Shown here one piece after another: positions 10,039-20,130 of a stretch of 64,000 nucleotides of DNA. Made by a program: the position numbers and the translations under genes. The first letter of the stretch is position 1. Each line of letters opens with the position of its first letter. The notes beneath the pieces are model-generated. The model worked only from the letters and a program-made list of their open reading frames with translations. It made no database searches and was not told the origin of the DNA. This DNA comes from CAVWCW01 sp963753615 (GTDB lineage Bacteria; Pseudomonadota; Gammaproteobacteria; Chromatiales; Chromatiaceae), in the NCBI GenBank assembly GCA_963753615.1, contig CAVWCW010000003.1, forward strand, positions 248,001 to 312,000, read 5' to 3'.

Positions 10039-10602
10039 ATGCCGCAAGACCCGAACAACCTGATCTGGATCGACCTGGAAATGACCGGGCTGGACCCAAG
10101 CAGGGACGAGATTCTGGAGATCGCCACCATAGTTACCAACCAGCGGTTGCAGATCCTGGCCGAAGGTCCTGTGATTGCCATCCATCAACCGGAATCGCGG
10201 TTGCAGGCGATGGACGACTGGAACCAGGAGCATCACGCCGCCTCCGGGTTGCTGGCGCGGGTGCAGGTCAGTCGTCACGACACCGCGGCCGCGGAGCGCG
10301 AAACCTTGGCCTTCGTGCAGCGGTACCTGCCGCCCGGCAAGTCGCCCATGTGCGGCAACAGCATCTGTCAGGACCGGCGCTTCATGGCCCGTCTTATGCC
10401 GGAACTGGAAGCCTTTTTCCACTACCGCAACCTGGACGTTTCGAGCCTGAAGGAACTGGCTTTCCGCTGGGCCCCCGAGATGGCCCGCGGCTTTGTCAAG
10501 GACTCCAAGCACCTGGCCCTGGACGACGTTAAAGATTCCATCGCCGAGTTACTTTACTATCGCGAGCACTTCTTGCGCCCGGAGCCGGTTCCCGAGTCCT
10601 GA
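10039..10602 (+). CDS. orn: Oligoribonuclease
   Basis: 187 residues, the normal Orn length. It is a 3'-5' DEDDh exonuclease that degrades 2-5-mer RNA and pGpG. Visible motifs are WIDLEMTGLDP (Asp/Glu of ExoI, residues 11-15), NSICQDRRFM (ExoII Asp) and SKHLALDDVKDSI (ExoIII His and Asp). The most common form of the last motif is HRALDDI; here Leu replaces Arg but the catalytic His and Asp remain. GGGAG lies 8 bases before the ATG. The gene is transcribed away from the OmpA-like lipoprotein and is followed by 175 bases without a gene. Confidence 0.97.
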   Translation: MPQDPNNLIWIDLEMTGLDPSRDEILEIATIVTNQRLQILAEGPVIAIHQPESRLQAMDDWNQEHHAASGLLARVQVSRHDTAAAERETLAFVQRYLPPGKSPMCGNSICQDRRFMARLMPELEAFFHYRNLDVSSLKELAFRWAPEMARGFVKDSKHLALDDVKDSIAELLYYREHFLRPEPVPES

Positions 10603-10777
10603 TCCAGGGCAGAATCTGCACCAGCCGGGTGCGGCCAGGCGTTAGCTGATCCCTTAGTCAGGCCCTTCAGGCGGACTGTTTACAGCCTGCGCGGCGCCGC
10701 CGAACACCTGGCAAAGATCTTGCTGCAACCTTAGTTGAACCAAAGTCTAAGAGACCGAGTAGGAGGAGACTCTAAGC

Positions 10778-10969
10778 ATGACCGTAACCGAAATCCGCAA
10801 GATCGCGCGCACCCAGGGGATCAAGATCGGTAAGCTGCGCAAGGGCGAATTGATTAAGGCGATCCAGATCGAAGAGAACAACTTCCCCTGTTTTGGCACC
10901 CCACTAGGCAGCGAGTGCGACCAGGCCGATTGCTCCTGGCGCGGGGATTGTCTAAAGCCCGTTGTCTAG
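10778..10969 (+). CDS. Small SAP/Rho-N-like domain protein with C-terminal cysteine cluster
   Basis: 63 residues with a near-perfect AGGAGGAG ribosome binding site upstream. The first half, MTVTEIRKIARTQGIKIGKL followed by RKGELIKAIQ, is a SAP-like or Rho-N-like helix-loop-helix used for nucleic-acid binding. The second half holds four Cys (CFGTPLGSECDQADC and a later WRGDC) that could bind metal. Very similar small proteins occur in many sulfur-metabolising and metal-reducing proteobacteria, where no function is assigned. It is likely transcribed with the RRM-like gene 93 bases downstream. Confidence 0.75.
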   Translation: MTVTEIRKIARTQGIKIGKLRKGELIKAIQIEENNFPCFGTPLGSECDQADCSWRGDCLKPVV

Positions 10970-11062
10970 CTTGAGGGTGAATGACTCAACCAAATTGGGC
11001 TACTATCACCACTTTGAGGGGTGGGGCGATCCCCGCAGTCGGCTCTGCAAGAGGATAGAGGC

Positions 11063-11308
11063 ATGAAGATTGGCGTTGGGGGCTTTCCCCCGGAGACCGA
11101 CGCTGCGGAGATCCGCCAGGCGCTGGAGGACTTCGGGGTTCCTGTCAACGAGGTGACCATCGAGGCCTCGCCGGACCCGAGCCGCTACCTGGCCCTGATC
11201 GATGCCGATGTGGACGAGACAGGCGCCCGGGTGCTGGTTGAATTGATCGACGGCAAGGTCTGGAGGGGCAAGCAACTGCGCGCCGAGCGCTACCTGCTGT
11301 TCGAATGA
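11063..11308 (+). CDS. Small RRM-like (RNA-recognition fold) protein
   Basis: 81 residues from ATG 11063, which has GAGGATAGAGG upstream; an earlier in-frame start lacks such a site. The pattern IGVGGFPPETDAAEIRQALE, then a beta strand VTIEAS, RYLALIDAD and a final GKVWRGKQLRAERYL, follows the beta-alpha-beta-beta-alpha-beta order of RRM folds, although the classical aromatic RNP-1 residues are not obvious. RNA binding is an inference. Its TGA overlaps the ATG of the next lipoprotein gene (ATGA), indicating coupling. Confidence 0.65.
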   Translation: MKIGVGGFPPETDAAEIRQALEDFGVPVNEVTIEASPDPSRYLALIDADVDETGARVLVELIDGKVWRGKQLRAERYLLFE

Positions 11309-12420
11309 GCCGGATTCGTACCTCGCAGGCCGGTTTCCGCCACTGCGCTGTCGAGCCGGTGAGAAAGCTGCTGTCGTCGCTGCTTCTGACCTCGCTGTTG
11401 GCGGGCTGTACCACCCTCGGCCCGCAGTCCGTGCCGCGGGACCGTTTCGATTACAACAGCGCCATCTCCGACTCCTGGAAGGAGCAGACGCTGCTGAATA
11501 TCGTCAAGCTGCGCTACGCGGACATGCCCCTGTTCGTGGAGGTGGCCTCGGTGGTCAGCGGCTATACGCTGGAGAGTTCGGTAACACTGGCCGGCACCCT
11601 GTCTTCGGAGTCCGCGATCGCGGGGGACGCGGTCAGTCTGGGTGCGGGAGGCAAATATACCGACCGCCCCACCATTACCTATGCCCCGATTACCGGCCAG
11701 CAGTTTAACAAGAGCTTCATGACGCCGATTCCGCCGCGAGCGTTGTTGTTCCTGATGCAGTCGGGCTGGGCGGCAGACCTGATCCTGCCGATTACCGTCG
11801 ACTCCATCAACGGCCAGCGCAGCCGGATCGCCGCCGGGCTCAACCAGCGCAGCGGCGATAGCGGTTTCTACCGCGTCATAGAACTGTTGCGCGAAATTCA
11901 GAAGTCCGGCGCGGTGGGGATGCAGATCTTGCGCTCCGGAGAGGCCGGCGAGACTACGGTGCTGTTTTTTCACCGCGATAATCTCGGGCCTGAAGTAGAT
12001 GCGGCGGTGGCCGAACTGGATCAATTGCTGGGCCTGCGCCCCGGTGCCCGCGAGACGAAGGTCGTTTACGGGCTACTGCCCAAGTCGGACACCGAGGTGG
12101 CGATGCTCACCCGCTCCATGCTGCAAATCATGATCGATTTCGCCACCCAGATCGACGTACCGCCCGAGCATGTGCAGGATGGGCGCACGTTGCCCACTTT
12201 GGGGGCTGGCGATGACTCGTCACGCCTGATCGAGATCCGTCACAGCAAGGAGCGGCCGGAGAACGCTTTCACCGCGGTCAAGTATCGTGATTACTGGTTC
12301 TGGGTCGACGACCGGGATTTCGCCTCCAAGCGCACCTTTGGCTTTTTGATGATCCTGTTCTCGTTGACCGAAACCGGTGCCAAGGAGGGTTTGCCGCTGG
12401 TGACCATCCCGGCCAGCTGA
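11305..12420 (+). CDS. Uncharacterised outer-membrane-type lipoprotein
   Basis: 371 residues. After a short basic leader comes a signal sequence ending in LLAGC (Cys near residue 35), so the protein should be lipidated. The mature part includes RFDYNSAISDSWKEQTLLNI and KLRYADMPLFVEVASVVSGY, stretches I associate with a conserved family of proteobacterial hypothetical lipoproteins without assigned function. The remainder is soluble, with no recognisable catalytic motif. The start overlaps the stop of the RRM-like gene, and a patatin lipoprotein follows 47 bases downstream, so the two lipoproteins are probably expressed together. Confidence 0.72.
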   Translation: MSRIRTSQAGFRHCAVEPVRKLLSSLLLTSLLAGCTTLGPQSVPRDRFDYNSAISDSWKEQTLLNIVKLRYADMPLFVEVASVVSGYTLESSVTLAGTLSSESAIAGDAVSLGAGGKYTDRPTITYAPITGQQFNKSFMTPIPPRALLFLMQSGWAADLILPITVDSINGQRSRIAAGLNQRSGDSGFYRVIELLREIQKSGAVGMQILRSGEAGETTVLFFHRDNLGPEVDAAVAELDQLLGLRPGARETKVVYGLLPKSDTEVAMLTRSMLQIMIDFATQIDVPPEHVQDGRTLPTLGAGDDSSRLIEIRHSKERPENAFTAVKYRDYWFWVDDRDFASKRTFGFLMILFSLTETGAKEGLPLVTIPAS

Positions 12421-12467
12421 GCGATGCACCGGGTTAGAAGTTACGCGCCCGGGTCTTTGGTGCGCTG

Positions 12468-13691
12468 GTGAGGAATCGGATCAACTTGCTGCCTGCGGCT
12501 GCTCGCCGTGCGTCGGCGCGGCTTTTCTTGCTGGCGGCCCTGCTGCTGGCCGGCTGCGCAAGCGAATCGGTGCGTAATCCGGTGCCCGCGGGCCAAACCG
12601 AATTGGCCGAGATCCCGGGGATTCCCGATGCCCGCTTCTGGGGCGATGCGCCGCCTGCGGACATCGAACGCCGGCTCACGGAACTGCTCGAGCAGCAACT
12701 GGCTAGCAAGCTGATCGGTCCGAACCGGGTGCCCAATTACCTGGCGCTCTCCGGCGGTGGCGCCCGGGGGGCCTTCGGGGCCGGTTTGCTGGTGGGCTGG
12801 ACCCAGGCCGGCGGACGCCCCGAATTCGACATCGTTACCGGGGTCAGTACCGGCGCGCTGATCGCCCCGTTCGCCTTTCTTGGTTCCGATTACGATCACA
12901 GCCTGGAAAGGGTTTACACTCATACCGACAGCGCCCAGATCATGACCCGCCGTGGGCTGATGGCCTTTCTGTTCCGCGACTCCATGGCCAACCTGGCCCC
13001 GCTGGAACGTTTGCTCGCTCAGCACTTGGGGCCGGAAGAGCTGCGCCGCATCGCGGCCGAGCACCGCCGGGGGCGTCGCCTTTTCATTGGCACCACACAT
13101 CTGGATGCCGGGCGCCCGGTGATCTGGAACATCGGCGCCATCGCCGCCAGCGGCCGCCCGGATGCCTTGCAGTTGATCCACCACATTCTGGTGGCCTCGG
13201 CCTCGATTCCGGGGGCATTCGAGCCGTTGTATTTCGAGGTCGAAGTCGATGGCCGCCGCTACGAAGAAATGCACGTCGACGGTGGCGCCACCCGCCAGGT
13301 ATTCCTGTTCCCGGCCCAATTCGACTGGCGCCAGTTGGGCGAAATTATCCAGCCGCCAAAGCCAGCCCGCATCTACGTGATCCGCAACTCATCCCTGCAC
13401 CCGGAATACAAAGTGGTCAAGCCGAGCGCCCTGGCCATCTCTTCCCGCTCGGTGGCCGCGCTGATTCGTACCCAGGGCATCGGCGACCTAAACCGCATCT
13501 ACCTGCAGGCCCGTCGCGATGGGTTGGAATTCAGGCTGGCCCATATCCCCGGCGACTTCGACCGAACCCCGAGCGAGCCGTTCGACCCGGTGTATATGAA
13601 GGCCCTGTTCGATCTGGCCGAGGCGCAGGCCCGTGGCGGATACCCCTGGGTGGACATCCCGCCCGGGGTGGATTTGGAGGCAGGGCGCTGA
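12468..13691 (+). CDS. Patatin-like phospholipase lipoprotein
   Basis: 407 residues from GTG 12468. The signal peptide ends in LLLAGC (Cys near 28). The patatin domain is complete: oxyanion-hole glycines SGGGARGAFGAGLL near residue 97, nucleophile elbow GVSTG (Ser near 125) and the catalytic Asp in DGGATRQ near 271. Such enzymes hydrolyse ester-linked acyl chains of phospholipids with a Ser-Asp dyad. The lipid anchor would place it at the outer membrane or periplasm. It follows an uncharacterised lipoprotein gene and is convergent with the permease gene 28 bases away. Confidence 0.88.
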   Translation: MRNRINLLPAAARRASARLFLLAALLLAGCASESVRNPVPAGQTELAEIPGIPDARFWGDAPPADIERRLTELLEQQLASKLIGPNRVPNYLALSGGGARGAFGAGLLVGWTQAGGRPEFDIVTGVSTGALIAPFAFLGSDYDHSLERVYTHTDSAQIMTRRGLMAFLFRDSMANLAPLERLLAQHLGPEELRRIAAEHRRGRRLFIGTTHLDAGRPVIWNIGAIAASGRPDALQLIHHILVASASIPGAFEPLYFEVEVDGRRYEEMHVDGGATRQVFLFPAQFDWRQLGEIIQPPKPARIYVIRNSSLHPEYKVVKPSALAISSRSVAALIRTQGIGDLNRIYLQARRDGLEFRLAHIPGDFDRTPSEPFDPVYMKALFDLAEAQARGGYPWVDIPPGVDLEAGR

Positions 13692-13719
13692 TCAGTCGCA
13701 GTGGAGCGGTACCGCCGGC

Positions 13720-14949
13720 TCAAGCGAAAACCTGGCCCGCCAGTTCGGCGAGCAATAGCCCCAGGCAGCAGGCGAGTCCCAGTACGGGAAGCCAACCGGG
13801 GTAGACCCGCACCCCTGGGGGCGCCGGCTGGCGTTGGCGCACCCGCAGCAGCGACAGGTTGACCAGGCAGAACAGGATCAGCACCACAAAGCTGGTGAGC
13901 TTGGCCAGGGTCAGCAGCGGCAGCCAGAGCGCGAAGCCCAGCACCAGCAGGCTTACCACCAGGGTGGCCGGCAGCGGGGTGCGGGTGCGCGCGTGCACCC
14001 GGCCCAGGGGCGCCGGCAGCCAACCTTGGCGGGCCATCCCGTAGAGGATGCGAGAGCCCATAACCACCTGCAGCAGGGCGCCGTTGACCACCGCAAACAG
14101 GGCGATCAGGCTGAGTACCAAAGGCTCGCCCGGGCGGTGCTGCTGATAGACCAGGGCCAGCGGGGCGTCGCTGGCGGCCAGGCGGTCGCTCGGCAGACTC
14201 AGCACCGCCGCCAGGGAGACGGCCAGGTAGAACAGGCTGACGACCGCAAGGGAAATGCCGATGGCGAGGGGGAAATTGCGCTCGGGCCGTTGCACCTCCT
14301 CGCCCATCTTCACCATGTCCTCGAATCCGATAAACGCGTAAAAGGCGACAAATGCCCCCAGCAGGATGCCGCTCCAGGCGCTGCCGTTCAGCCCCGGGTT
14401 TAGGGTCGGGAGCCGCTGCGGGATTTCTCCCAGGGCCGGGGCCGAGACAAAGAGCACCAGCAGCAGGCCGCCGATCTCGATCAGGGTGAACAGAGCCGCC
14501 AGGCGCAGGGATTCGCTGACCCCCCAGGCCGCCAGCCCGCCCAGGGCGGCGGCCAGCAGCGACAGCACCAGCCATTCCGGCAGCGTGACGAACACCTGCA
14601 GGTAGGCGACGAAGCCGCGAGCCAGGGTCGCCGAGGAGACGACGCCTACCAGCAGCACCAGCAACCCCACCAGGCGCGCCAGCGGCGTCCAGTCGAACCC
14701 CTGCTGCACGTACACCGCCTCGCCCGCGCTGACCGGGAAGCGGGCCGCCAGCTCCGCATAGGCCAGGGCCGTGAAGCCCGCTACCAGGGCCGAAAGCAGG
14801 AACGCCAGCGGGGCGAACAGCCCGGCCACCCCCGCCACCTTGCCCACCAGCACATAGATGCCCGCGCCCAGGATATTGCCCAGACCGTAGAAGGTGAGCA
14901 GGGGCAGGGAGATGCAGCGTTTGAGGGCGACGGGTTCTGGGCTAGGCAT
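13720..14949 (-). CDS. APC superfamily amino acid permease
   Basis: 409 residues from ATG 14949, with about 12 membrane segments. The TM1 signature FYGLGNILGAGIYVLVGKVA and the TM2/loop AYAELAARFPVSAGEAVYV are typical of the amino acid-polyamine-organocation family, and FIGFEDMVKMGEEVQRPERN is the conserved TM6/TM7 loop region. The substrate is not evident. The frame is open upstream to 15027, but the shorter start gives the usual short N-terminus and avoids overlapping the divergent gene at 15020. The C-terminus, ending GQVFA, has 11-12 TM as normal. Confidence 0.86.
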   Translation of the reverse strand: MPSPEPVALKRCISLPLLTFYGLGNILGAGIYVLVGKVAGVAGLFAPLAFLLSALVAGFTALAYAELAARFPVSAGEAVYVQQGFDWTPLARLVGLLVLLVGVVSSATLARGFVAYLQVFVTLPEWLVLSLLAAALGGLAAWGVSESLRLAALFTLIEIGGLLLVLFVSAPALGEIPQRLPTLNPGLNGSAWSGILLGAFVAFYAFIGFEDMVKMGEEVQRPERNFPLAIGISLAVVSLFYLAVSLAAVLSLPSDRLAASDAPLALVYQQHRPGEPLVLSLIALFAVVNGALLQVVMGSRILYGMARQGWLPAPLGRVHARTRTPLPATLVVSLLVLGFALWLPLLTLAKLTSFVVLILFCLVNLSLLRVRQRQPAPPGVRVYPGWLPVLGLACCLGLLLAELAGQVFA

Positions 14950-15019
14950 GGGTGGACGGCAATGCCTGGTGACGGCCGGCGGGCGGGCGGCCATACTTGG
15001 TTTGAGGATACGCCCAGCC

Positions 15020-18000
15020 ATGCCCAAGCCGCAAACCCGCCACGCCCTCTACCTCACGATTGCCCTGCTCGGGGTGTATGCGCAGATCGCTCAGGCCCTG
15101 CTGGCGCGCGAAGGCCTGGTGGCGTTCTACGGCAACGAGCTCAGCCTCGGCGCCTTCTACGGCGGCTGGCTCTGGTGGCTGGCCCTGGGCTCCCTGCTGG
15201 CGGTGCGCTGGCGGGCCCGGCCCTGGGTGATGCGGCCGCTGCCTCTGCTGCGCGCCCTGGTGCTGGCCCTGCCGCTGTTGTTGCTGGGCCAGATGCTGCT
15301 GCTGCGCGGGGTGCGCCTGCTGTTGGACGTCTCCCCCAGCGAGTTCATCCCCCTGGGGCAGATGTTTCTGGCCCTGCTGGTCGCCACCCTGCCCAGCGGC
15401 CTGGCCCTGGGGCTGGCCTTTCCCCTGGCCTGCCGCGCTCTGCGACCGACGCCCGCCGCCGATACCGACCTGCGCGGCAGCGTGGCCGGGGTCTCACGCC
15501 TGTACGTGTTCGACGCCCTGGGGGCCCTGCTCGGCGGACTGCTGTTCACCTTCGTGCTGGTGGAATGGCTCGGGCCTTGGCGCAGCCTGGGGCTGCTGTC
15601 CCTGTTGCTGGCCCTGTGCGGCCTGGTGCTGGGGGTCGGCCGGGGCGGTCGCTGGTGGGCCGGGCTGCTGGCCCTGGGCGGCCTGCTGCTGGCCGCAAGC
15701 CCGGCGGGCGGCTGGTTCGGAACCCAGCTGGAGGCCCTGCGCTTCGCCAGCCTGCAGCCGGGTTTGGAGCTGGAGACCGCGCTGGAGACCCGTTACGGGC
15801 ACCTGGCCCTGGGCCGCACCGGCAGCCAGTTCTCGCTGGTCGAGAACGGGCGCGTCGGCGAGAGTTTTCCCGATCCCCAGGGGGTGCAGCAAGACGCCGC
15901 CTATGTCTTCGCCCAGGCGCCGGATGCCGAGCGCCTCCTGCTGTTCGGCGGCCTCGCCAGCGGCCTGGCCGCCGAACTGCTGCGTTACCCCCTGCAGCGC
16001 CTCGACCTGGTGCTGCACGACCGGATCGCCTTCGAGCGCTTGCGCCCCTGGCTGGAGCCGGCCACCCGGAAGGCCCTGGAAGACCCGCGGCTGCGCCTGC
16101 ATTTCGGTGACGGCCGCCGCTACGTCAATCAGCTGCCGAAGGATGCCGGCTACGATCTGGTGCTGGCGCTGCACGCTGACCCGGGCAGCGCCCAGGGCAA
16201 CCGCTACTACACCCAGGAGTTCTACCGCCGCATGGCCGCCGCCATGGCCCCGGACGGGGTGCTGTGCACCGCCGTGAGCAGCGCCTCCAACTACCTGGGG
16301 CGCGAGGTCAAGAGCTACAGCGGCTCCCTGTTCCGAACCCTGGGCGAAACCTTCCCCGAGATCGCCATCGCCCCGGGCGATCGCCACCTCTACTGCGCCG
16401 CCCGCACCCCGGGCCGGGTGAGCGAGGACCCGGGCCTGCTGGAGCGGCGCTACCGCGACCTGCCGCTGGACGAACACCGGTTTCCGGCCCTGTCCTTCCA
16501 TTCCCTGCTGCCCGCCGACCGGGTCGCGTTCGTGCGCGAGCAACTGACCGCCGAGGAGGGCGAGCTGAACCGGGACGGCCGGCCGGTGACCTATTACCTC
16601 AACACCCTGCTCTGGGGCCGCTTCACCGCTTCTGGCCTGGTCGATTGGCTGCAGCGCCTGCGGGCCCTCGGACCCTGGCCCTATCTGGTGCCGCTGGCGG
16701 TGGGGGTGGCCCTGATGCTGATTCACGCGAGCCTGCGCGGCCCCAGCCCGGCCCGGCGGCGGCGCCGCGCCGCGGTGCTGGCGCTGGCCCTGCTGGGGCT
16801 CATCTCCATGGCCCTGCAGCTGGCCCTGCTGTTCGCCTACCAGGCCCAGATCGGCTTCGTGTTCAGCCGCCTGGCCCTGCTAAACGGGCTGTTCATGACC
16901 GGGCTGGCCCTGGGGGCCGGGCTGATCGGCCAGCAACTGGCCCGGCGCCGGGAGCCCGGGTTGCTGCTGGCCCTGTTGCTGGGACTGCTGGCGGCCGGTC
17001 TGCTGGCCGTGCCCGGTTTGCTGGTTGCTTTAGAGGGATTGGGGCTGCACGCGCGGGAGCTGGCCTACCTGGGGCTGTGCCTGCTCACCGGGGTGATCAC
17101 CGGGGCCGGCTTTCCCCTCGGCTTGCGCCAGGCCCATGCGGACACCGGCGAGTTGGTCGGCAGCAGCGGCCTGGCCGAGGCCGCCGACAGCCTGGGCGGG
17201 GCCCTGGGCGGTCTGCTCACCGGGGCCCTGCTGATCCCCCTGCTTGGGATCGAGGGCAGCTGCCGGGTGCTGGCGGCGGCGGCCCTGATCGGCCTGCTGC
17301 CCCTGCTGCACGCCCGTTTCGCGCCCGAGCGTCTGCCCCGGCTGCAGGCACGCAGCTTCGCCAGCTTTCCCTATCCCTGGCTGAGCTGGGGCCTGGCCTG
17401 GCTGCTGCTTTGCGGTCTACTGCTGAGCCTGATTGGGCGCTCCGCCGCCCCCGATCCGCCGATATATTTCGATGCCGAGGTGCTCGCCCAGGTCACCGGC
17501 AGCGAACAGTTCGAGCTGCGCGAGGCGCCGATGCCCCACTACCTGGGTGCAGGCCCGGACGGCGCCCCGCGCCAGCCTGGCTCTGGCCAGCGGCGCGGTG
17601 GCGCCCCGGCCCCGGGGTTACGCCGGGCCCATGGACCTGCTGATCGGCCTGGATTCGGACGGGCCGGCTGCTCGGCGTTCGCTACCTGGACTCCAAGGAG
17701 ACCCCGGCCTATATCGCCGGCATCCAGGAATGGTTGGATGGCCTGGCCGGAGCGGATCTTGCCGCCGCGCCGCTGGACCTGGAGCGGATCGACGCCCTTT
17801 CCGGCGCCACCCTGAGCAGCCGCGCCGCCCTGGAGACCGTCAATCGCACCGCCGCAGCCGGGGCCCGGGCCGCCTTCGGCCGTGAGTTGGCCGCAGCCGA
17901 GCCTCTGGTAACCGTCTGGCGTTCGCCGGAATTCCTGGTCACGCTTGGGTTGTTGCTTCTGTTCTTCCCGGTCTACCTGTCCGGGCGCGAAGGGGCCCGG

Positions 18001-18645
18001 CTGGCTTACCAGGCCTTGGTGCTGGTGGCTTTCGGCTTCTGGCTCAACAGCCTGGTGACCGAGATCGACCTGGTGAACCTGAGCTTGGGTCAGGTCGCGG
18101 GCCCGGCGGAGAACCCGACCCGCTGGCTGCTGCTGGGATTCGTGCTGCTGGTGACCCTGGCGTTCGGACAGGTCTGGTGCGGCTACTGCTGTCCGTTCGG
18201 AGCCCTGCAGGAGTTCCTGTCCCGGCTCGGGCGCCGGCTCTACCTGCGCCGCTACGTCGAACGCCCCCTGGACCTGCGCTTGCGCCTGCTCAAGTATCTG
18301 CTGCTGGCGGCCCTGCTGACGGCGGTCTGGCTGAGCGGCGACAGCCTCTGGGCCGGCTTCAACCCGATGCAGCACCTGTTCGGCGGCCGGATCGGCGGCT
18401 GGATGCTGGCGCTGGCGGGCCTCAGCCTGGCGGGGGCCCTGGTCTACTACCGCTTCTGGTGCCGCTACTTCTGCCCCCTGGGGGCCCTGCTCAGTCTCGG
18501 CAACAAGCTGGCCCTGCTCGGCCGACTGGCCCCGAAGCGGCGCTTCGAGCACTGCGACCTGGGGGTGCGGCACGAGTTCGACGTCGACTGCATCCGCTGC
18601 AGCCGCTGCCTGAGCGGACGGGATTTCGGGCAGCGCGAGCGCTGA
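15020..18645 (+). pseudogene. Fusion: spermidine-synthase-like membrane protein + FMN-binding + NosR/NapH-like 4Fe-4S domain, two frame shifts
   Basis: Read through two single-base insertions (near 17555 and near 17665), this encodes about 1,207 residues. Residues 1-225 are membrane segments (GNELSLGAFYGGWLWWLALG). Residues 260-520 form a spermine/spermidine-synthase-like Rossmann domain with YGHLALGRTGSQFSLVENGR and DLVLALHADPGSAQGNRYYT. More membrane segments follow to about 820. An FMN-binding segment includes RGYAGPMDLLIGLDSDG, YLDSKETPAYIAG and the flavinylation-like stretch ALSGATLSS. The last 250 residues are a polyferredoxin membrane domain with WCGYCCPFGALQEF and FWCRYFCPLGALL, ending in DCIRCSRCL. 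The last two modules are those of NosR-type electron-transfer proteins. The frame shifts lie in G/C runs. The exact joint architecture is unfamiliar to me. Confidence 0.8.
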
Positions 18646-18669
18646 GGGTCGGGGAGCGGTTACCTGAGG

Positions 18670-19419
18670 TTAACCTTGGTGCCGCTCCTCCCACTCCAGG
18701 AAGCGGGCGTGGGCGGCCTCGGCATATTCCACGGCATCCGCATAGTCCGCAGGCTGGAAGGCGTCGTAGACGTAGTAATTGGCTCGGTTGTTGCGCGTTC
18801 TCATGATGTCGAGGATCTTCTCGATCAGGATCTGCGGGCCCCAGAAGAAGTCGTCCCCAGCCTCGTAGTGCAGGTACACCGGCAGAATCGGGATGCCGGT
18901 GCGCAGGGATACCTCGAAAGCCCCGTACCTGAAGCGGTCATGCAGGTGTTTGCCCTTTACGCCCCCTTCCGGGTAGAGCGCCAGGTTGTCGCCGGCTTCC
19001 AGAGTGTCGACCAGCAGATCCACCGCCGCCCTGCGCGACTCCGGCGACTCCCGGTCCACGTACAGGGTACCGGCGGCGGCGCTGACGCGCCCGACGATCC
19101 ACCAGTCCCGCACCTCGACCTTGGCCAGGCTTCGCACCGGAAACAACGCCGGAATGCCGATGTCCTCGAATGCCGACGGGTGATTGGCGATCAGGATATA
19201 GCGCTCGGGCAGCGGCCGGCGGTTGCGCTGGTGCAGCCGCAGATCGACGCCCAGGGCATGCACCCAGGCCTGGGACCAGAGCCGGAACAGGCGCGCATAC
19301 CAGGGCCTAGGGTGCGGCCTGGCAGGCAGAAACGACAGCGGGTAGAGGAGGGCGGTGAGCAGACCCAACTCCAACCAGCCGAGCAGCATCCAGGTGATCT
19401 TTACCAGCAGGCGGATCAT
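18670..19419 (-). CDS. PlsC-like 1-acylglycerol-3-phosphate acyltransferase
   Basis: 249 residues with an N-terminal hydrophobic segment (about 5-30). The acyltransferase blocks are ILIANHPSAFEDIGIPALF (block I), a block near WWIVGRVSAAAGTLYVDRES (block II), ALYPEGGVKG (block III, usually FPEGT) and GIPILPVYL (block IV). These enzymes transfer an acyl chain to lysophosphatidate or related acceptors at the inner membrane. Block I normally reads HX4D; here the fifth residue after His is Glu and Asp follows, so HX4E or a one-residue shift. The gene converges on the preceding fusion gene, 24 bases apart. Confidence 0.83.
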   Translation of the reverse strand: MIRLLVKITWMLLGWLELGLLTALLYPLSFLPARPHPRPWYARLFRLWSQAWVHALGVDLRLHQRNRRPLPERYILIANHPSAFEDIGIPALFPVRSLAKVEVRDWWIVGRVSAAAGTLYVDRESPESRRAAVDLLVDTLEAGDNLALYPEGGVKGKHLHDRFRYGAFEVSLRTGIPILPVYLHYEAGDDFFWGPQILIEKILDIMRTRNNRANYYVYDAFQPADYADAVEYAEAAHARFLEWEERHQG

Positions 19420-20130
19420 GCAGTGATTATGGCAGGCGCTTTCGGCTTGTCTCGGGTGCGGAAGCGGTGCCGCCGCAACCGCGGGGGCGGGGGACGGTCG
19501 CCGTGATATCGGGTCCGCCCGCCGGGGCGAAACCGAAACGGCCGTCGGCCGCTTGCTTCTAAAGAACAGCGCAACGCGCAGTCGCGCGTCAACCCGTCGG
19601 GGTCAAACATCATCCTCCGTTACCAGAACACCATCGAAATCTTCGGCGGGCATTGGACGAAGCGGAGCGGAATGGGTTGCTTTGCGTACGGGTGTTTCGG
19701 GAGCGGCATGGGGTTGGGTGCGATTTCACACAATCTGTATAACTCGGCTGCGATCCCTGAAATTGGTGTTTCAGCAGCGCGCAGCGAGCCAGATGCATCC
19801 CGCCCAAACCCGTTGCCGGGTACCGCTCAGGTGGCAAGCGCCGTTGCGCAACAGCGGGCCCCGAAATCCGTTCGACGCCTCGTCGACACCTGTTTCGAAT
19901 CACACCCACGCGCTGAATATTGTGGGATATTTACGGAAAACACGGCTCCATGCCTTTACGAAATGAACAGCCTTGCCGGCCAAAATTCTCCGGGGTATGC
20001 TCTAGCGACCTCGTATTCATTGGGACCGTGGATTTGGTTGAACTCGGCACCGCAATTCAGAGGTCAGATGTATGGTGTTAGGCAGAATCTGTCTAGTACC
20101 AGAATTACAGTTTATGTCGAAATCACTGTT
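19420..20130. other. Intergenic stretch entering an AT-rich insert, no gene recognised
   Basis: 711 bases. The first 200 are GC-rich like the acyltransferase region; from about 19900 the base composition drops sharply and stays AT-rich to about 21300. A long + frame is open from 19672 into the next gene, but its first 150 codons show no domain, and the protein-like part starts only at 20131. No IS ends, tRNA or attachment site were found. Confidence 0.4.
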
